DNA from: an uncultured Oscillospiraceae bacterium
GTDB taxonomy: Bacteria; Bacillota; Clostridia; Oscillospirales; Acutalibacteraceae
DNA: 6,971 nucleotides
Direction of reading: 5' to 3'
Assembly (NCBI GenBank): GCA_900550095.1
Contig: URRG01000118.1
Span: forward strand, 1 to 6,971
This document shows positions 5,455 through 6,971 of this stretch, piece by piece (position 1 is the first letter of the stretch; every line of letters starts with the position of its first letter). The position numbers were made by a program, and so were the translations under genes. The notes beneath the pieces are model-generated. The model was not told the origin of the DNA, did no database searches, and worked only from the letters and a program-made list of their open reading frames with translations.

Positions 5455-6971
5455 ATGGGTGCAAAGGATTCCACAGAGATGCGCGTTATCGAAATCAGAG
5501 AAGATATGGAAGCGTGTCCGGCTGGGCCGGAACGGGGAGAAGCATCCGATACGGCGGAAGCGAAGGGGCCAAGGGGAAGGAGAAACCGCGCGCTTTGGCG
5601 GCTGCTTGCCGGAGGCCTCCTGCTTTTTGCGGCCGTTCTCACAGTTTGTTTTCTGTTTACCCTAAAAGAAAACGGAAAAAGAGAATACTTTCTCTTTTTC
5701 CGGCATAACAGGGCGTACGTCTGCCTGGAAGGAAAAGAAAGTGTGCCGATCTCCATTCCGTTGAATATGGAATGCCCCGAGATGGGAGTTTTGCAGAATG
5801 AAGCGGGCACGATGCTTCTCACGCTTGACGGGGAAAACGGTCTGTTCCTTTTATCTATTACGGAAGAGGGGTTCCGCGAAGGAGCGCAGCAGATTGCAGG
5901 CGTCGTGGACGATGCATATTTTGGCGGGATTCCGTCCTGTATCGGCAGGGAGCGCATCTTTTTCTCTATGATCCGGTTCTGAAGGAAAGCAGAGAACTGC
6001 TTTCGGACACGGCTTTCTTTTTAGTCGACGATCAGGAGGCGGGAGGCTTTTTGGTGGAAAAGGCGGACGGGAGCATGTGGTGTTATGACGGAGAACAGGA
6101 TTCTTTTGCCAAAATAGCGGATGCTGCCGGGGAAGTGAAAAAATACAACGCAGACGAACGATGCGCATATGTCCTTCGGGAGGGGAATCTGTATATTTGG
6201 CAGAACGGGAAAGAGGAGCTTTTGATTCCGGACTGCGATGGGATCGAACAGATCGCGGAGGACGGCAGCCTGTACTTTTATCGGGAGGAGACGGAGCCGA
6301 TTCTTCTCAAAGACTGCCTTGCGGACGATCTTTTGGAAGAGGACAGAGAAGGAGAACCGGTGAAAGACGGTGCCTACTACCGGACACTGCTGGAAAATTT
6401 CCGTTCGGCGGTTTGGGTAGACGCAGAAAGAGCTGCCGACCCTTTGCGAAGCGATTGGGAAGGGGTGTATCTTTCTCCTTTTTGCGAGGACAGGGACGAG
6501 CTTTTGTTTACCCCTATTCACAATTCCCGGATGGCGGAAGACGCCGAGGCGTATATAACGCTGGAAGGGAATACCGCTTCGCTGCTGCTGGGGCTTGGAA
6601 AAGGCGGAAGATACCGCGTCAGCTTTACTTTTGAAAATCTGGAACCGGGCGCAGAAAACCCAAAATGCACGGTGCAGGTCGAAACTTTGCGGGAGCCGGA
6701 TCCCGGAATGGAGCGCCCTGCCGAGGTGCCTGCTGAAGGGGTATATTATAATACATCCGTGCGGGAGGAGACAGACGCCCAAAAGCGGGATCGGTTCCGG
6801 GAAGAGCTTCAGAATTCAACGGTTTCCTTTGAGTATACAAAGAAGGTGCTGTATTATTTTGACGGTTCGGAAAGCATAAAAGTTGCAGATTCCTTCGGCA
6901 GCTCTTCTTATCTATTCGAACCGGAAACAGGGCTGCTGTTTTACTGGAAAGAGGGGATGCCTTATACATTG
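5455..6971 (+). pseudogene. Membrane-anchored, beta-rich extracytoplasmic protein, frameshifted and 3'-partial
   Basis: No named family is recognised. ATG 5455 follows GGAGGGGAGG (5437-5446) by 8 nt. The first frame encodes a hydrophilic cytoplasmic segment (1-47), basic residues RGRRNR, one transmembrane helix (about 48-70) and the start of an outside domain, then hits TGA at 5980-5982. Around a five-T run (5959-5963) the coding signal moves to the -1 frame, which is open for 336 codons from 5964 to the window end. Adding one T, or a -1 slip, gives ...RERIFFLYDPVLK... and a product of at least 506 residues. The outside domain has short Gly/Tyr/Trp strand motifs (GSMWCYDG 206-213, GNLYIWQNG 244-252, GSLYFY 271-276, VLYYFDG 465-471), suggesting beta-propeller-like repeats followed by another domain. 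The continuing frame is acidic and protein-like; the overlapping minus-strand frame is not. It could be a true frameshift mutation, an indel error in a homopolymer, or recoding. Confidence 0.78.

Noticed and set aside
5216..5665. Open frame starting just before the TAG, as a separate gene
   Set aside because: It is out of frame with the conserved peptidase remainder (WIL, EHCLVLTGYD, YYYFNDP), has no ribosome-binding site, and encodes no recognisable protein.
5343..5957. Minus-strand open frame of 204 codons over the third gene
   Set aside because: It is antisense to the end of the second peptidase and the start of the membrane-anchored gene, both of which have clear ribosome-binding sites and paralogue or membrane-segment support.
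5958..5964. Canonical -1 programmed frameshift heptamer
   Set aside because: C TTT TTC departs from X XXY YYZ at the first base, and no convincing downstream pseudoknot is seen; kept only as a lower-probability explanation next to an indel.
6021..6782. Long open frame on the minus strand (253 codons)
   Set aside because: It lies opposite the open + frame 5964-6971, whose translation is acidic and protein-like. The minus translation is basic and rich in Arg, Pro and Phe, typical of an antisense shadow, and lacks recognisable motifs.

Overview
The window looks like a chromosomal piece from an anaerobic, moderate-GC Firmicute of the class Clostridia, probably Lachnospiraceae-like. The reasons are the fermentative pyruvate formate-lyase operon, purine-rich Shine-Dalgarno sequences before the genes, exported C39-type peptidases with Ser/Glu-rich linkers, and a membrane-anchored beta-rich protein of a style common in that group. 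The taxonomy is inference from style; no marker gene is present. All supported genes lie on the + strand.

Left part (1-3050): pflB and pflA form a compact two-gene operon encoding pyruvate formate-lyase and its radical-SAM activating enzyme, closed by a strong intrinsic terminator. A possible C-terminal tail of an upstream gene ends in an ATGA overlap with the pflB start.

Middle (3051-3271): an intergenic control region. It holds a symmetric nested dyad, a good sigma-A-type promoter (TTGACA, 17 bp, TATCAT) and a roughly 124-nt leader that can form two mutually exclusive weak hairpins.

Right part (3272-6971): what looks like one transcription unit of three exported or membrane-anchored proteins. 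The first is an intact C39-like cysteine peptidase with a membrane anchor, an acidic linker and a Ser/Glu/Gly-rich tail. The second is a tandem paralogue with a lipoprotein-type signal, interrupted by an in-frame TAG exactly where the first copy has a Gln CAG codon; the rest of the domain, including the catalytic His, continues in frame after the stop. The third is a single-pass membrane protein with a large extracytoplasmic domain. Its frame breaks at a five-T run and continues in the -1 frame, open to the end of the window.

The main puzzle is that two adjacent genes each carry one simple lesion (C-to-T nonsense; loss of one T), while the coding signal beyond both lesions looks fully preserved. 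Very recent inactivation, sequence error, or recoding (stop readthrough, -1 shift) are all possible and cannot be separated from this sequence alone.
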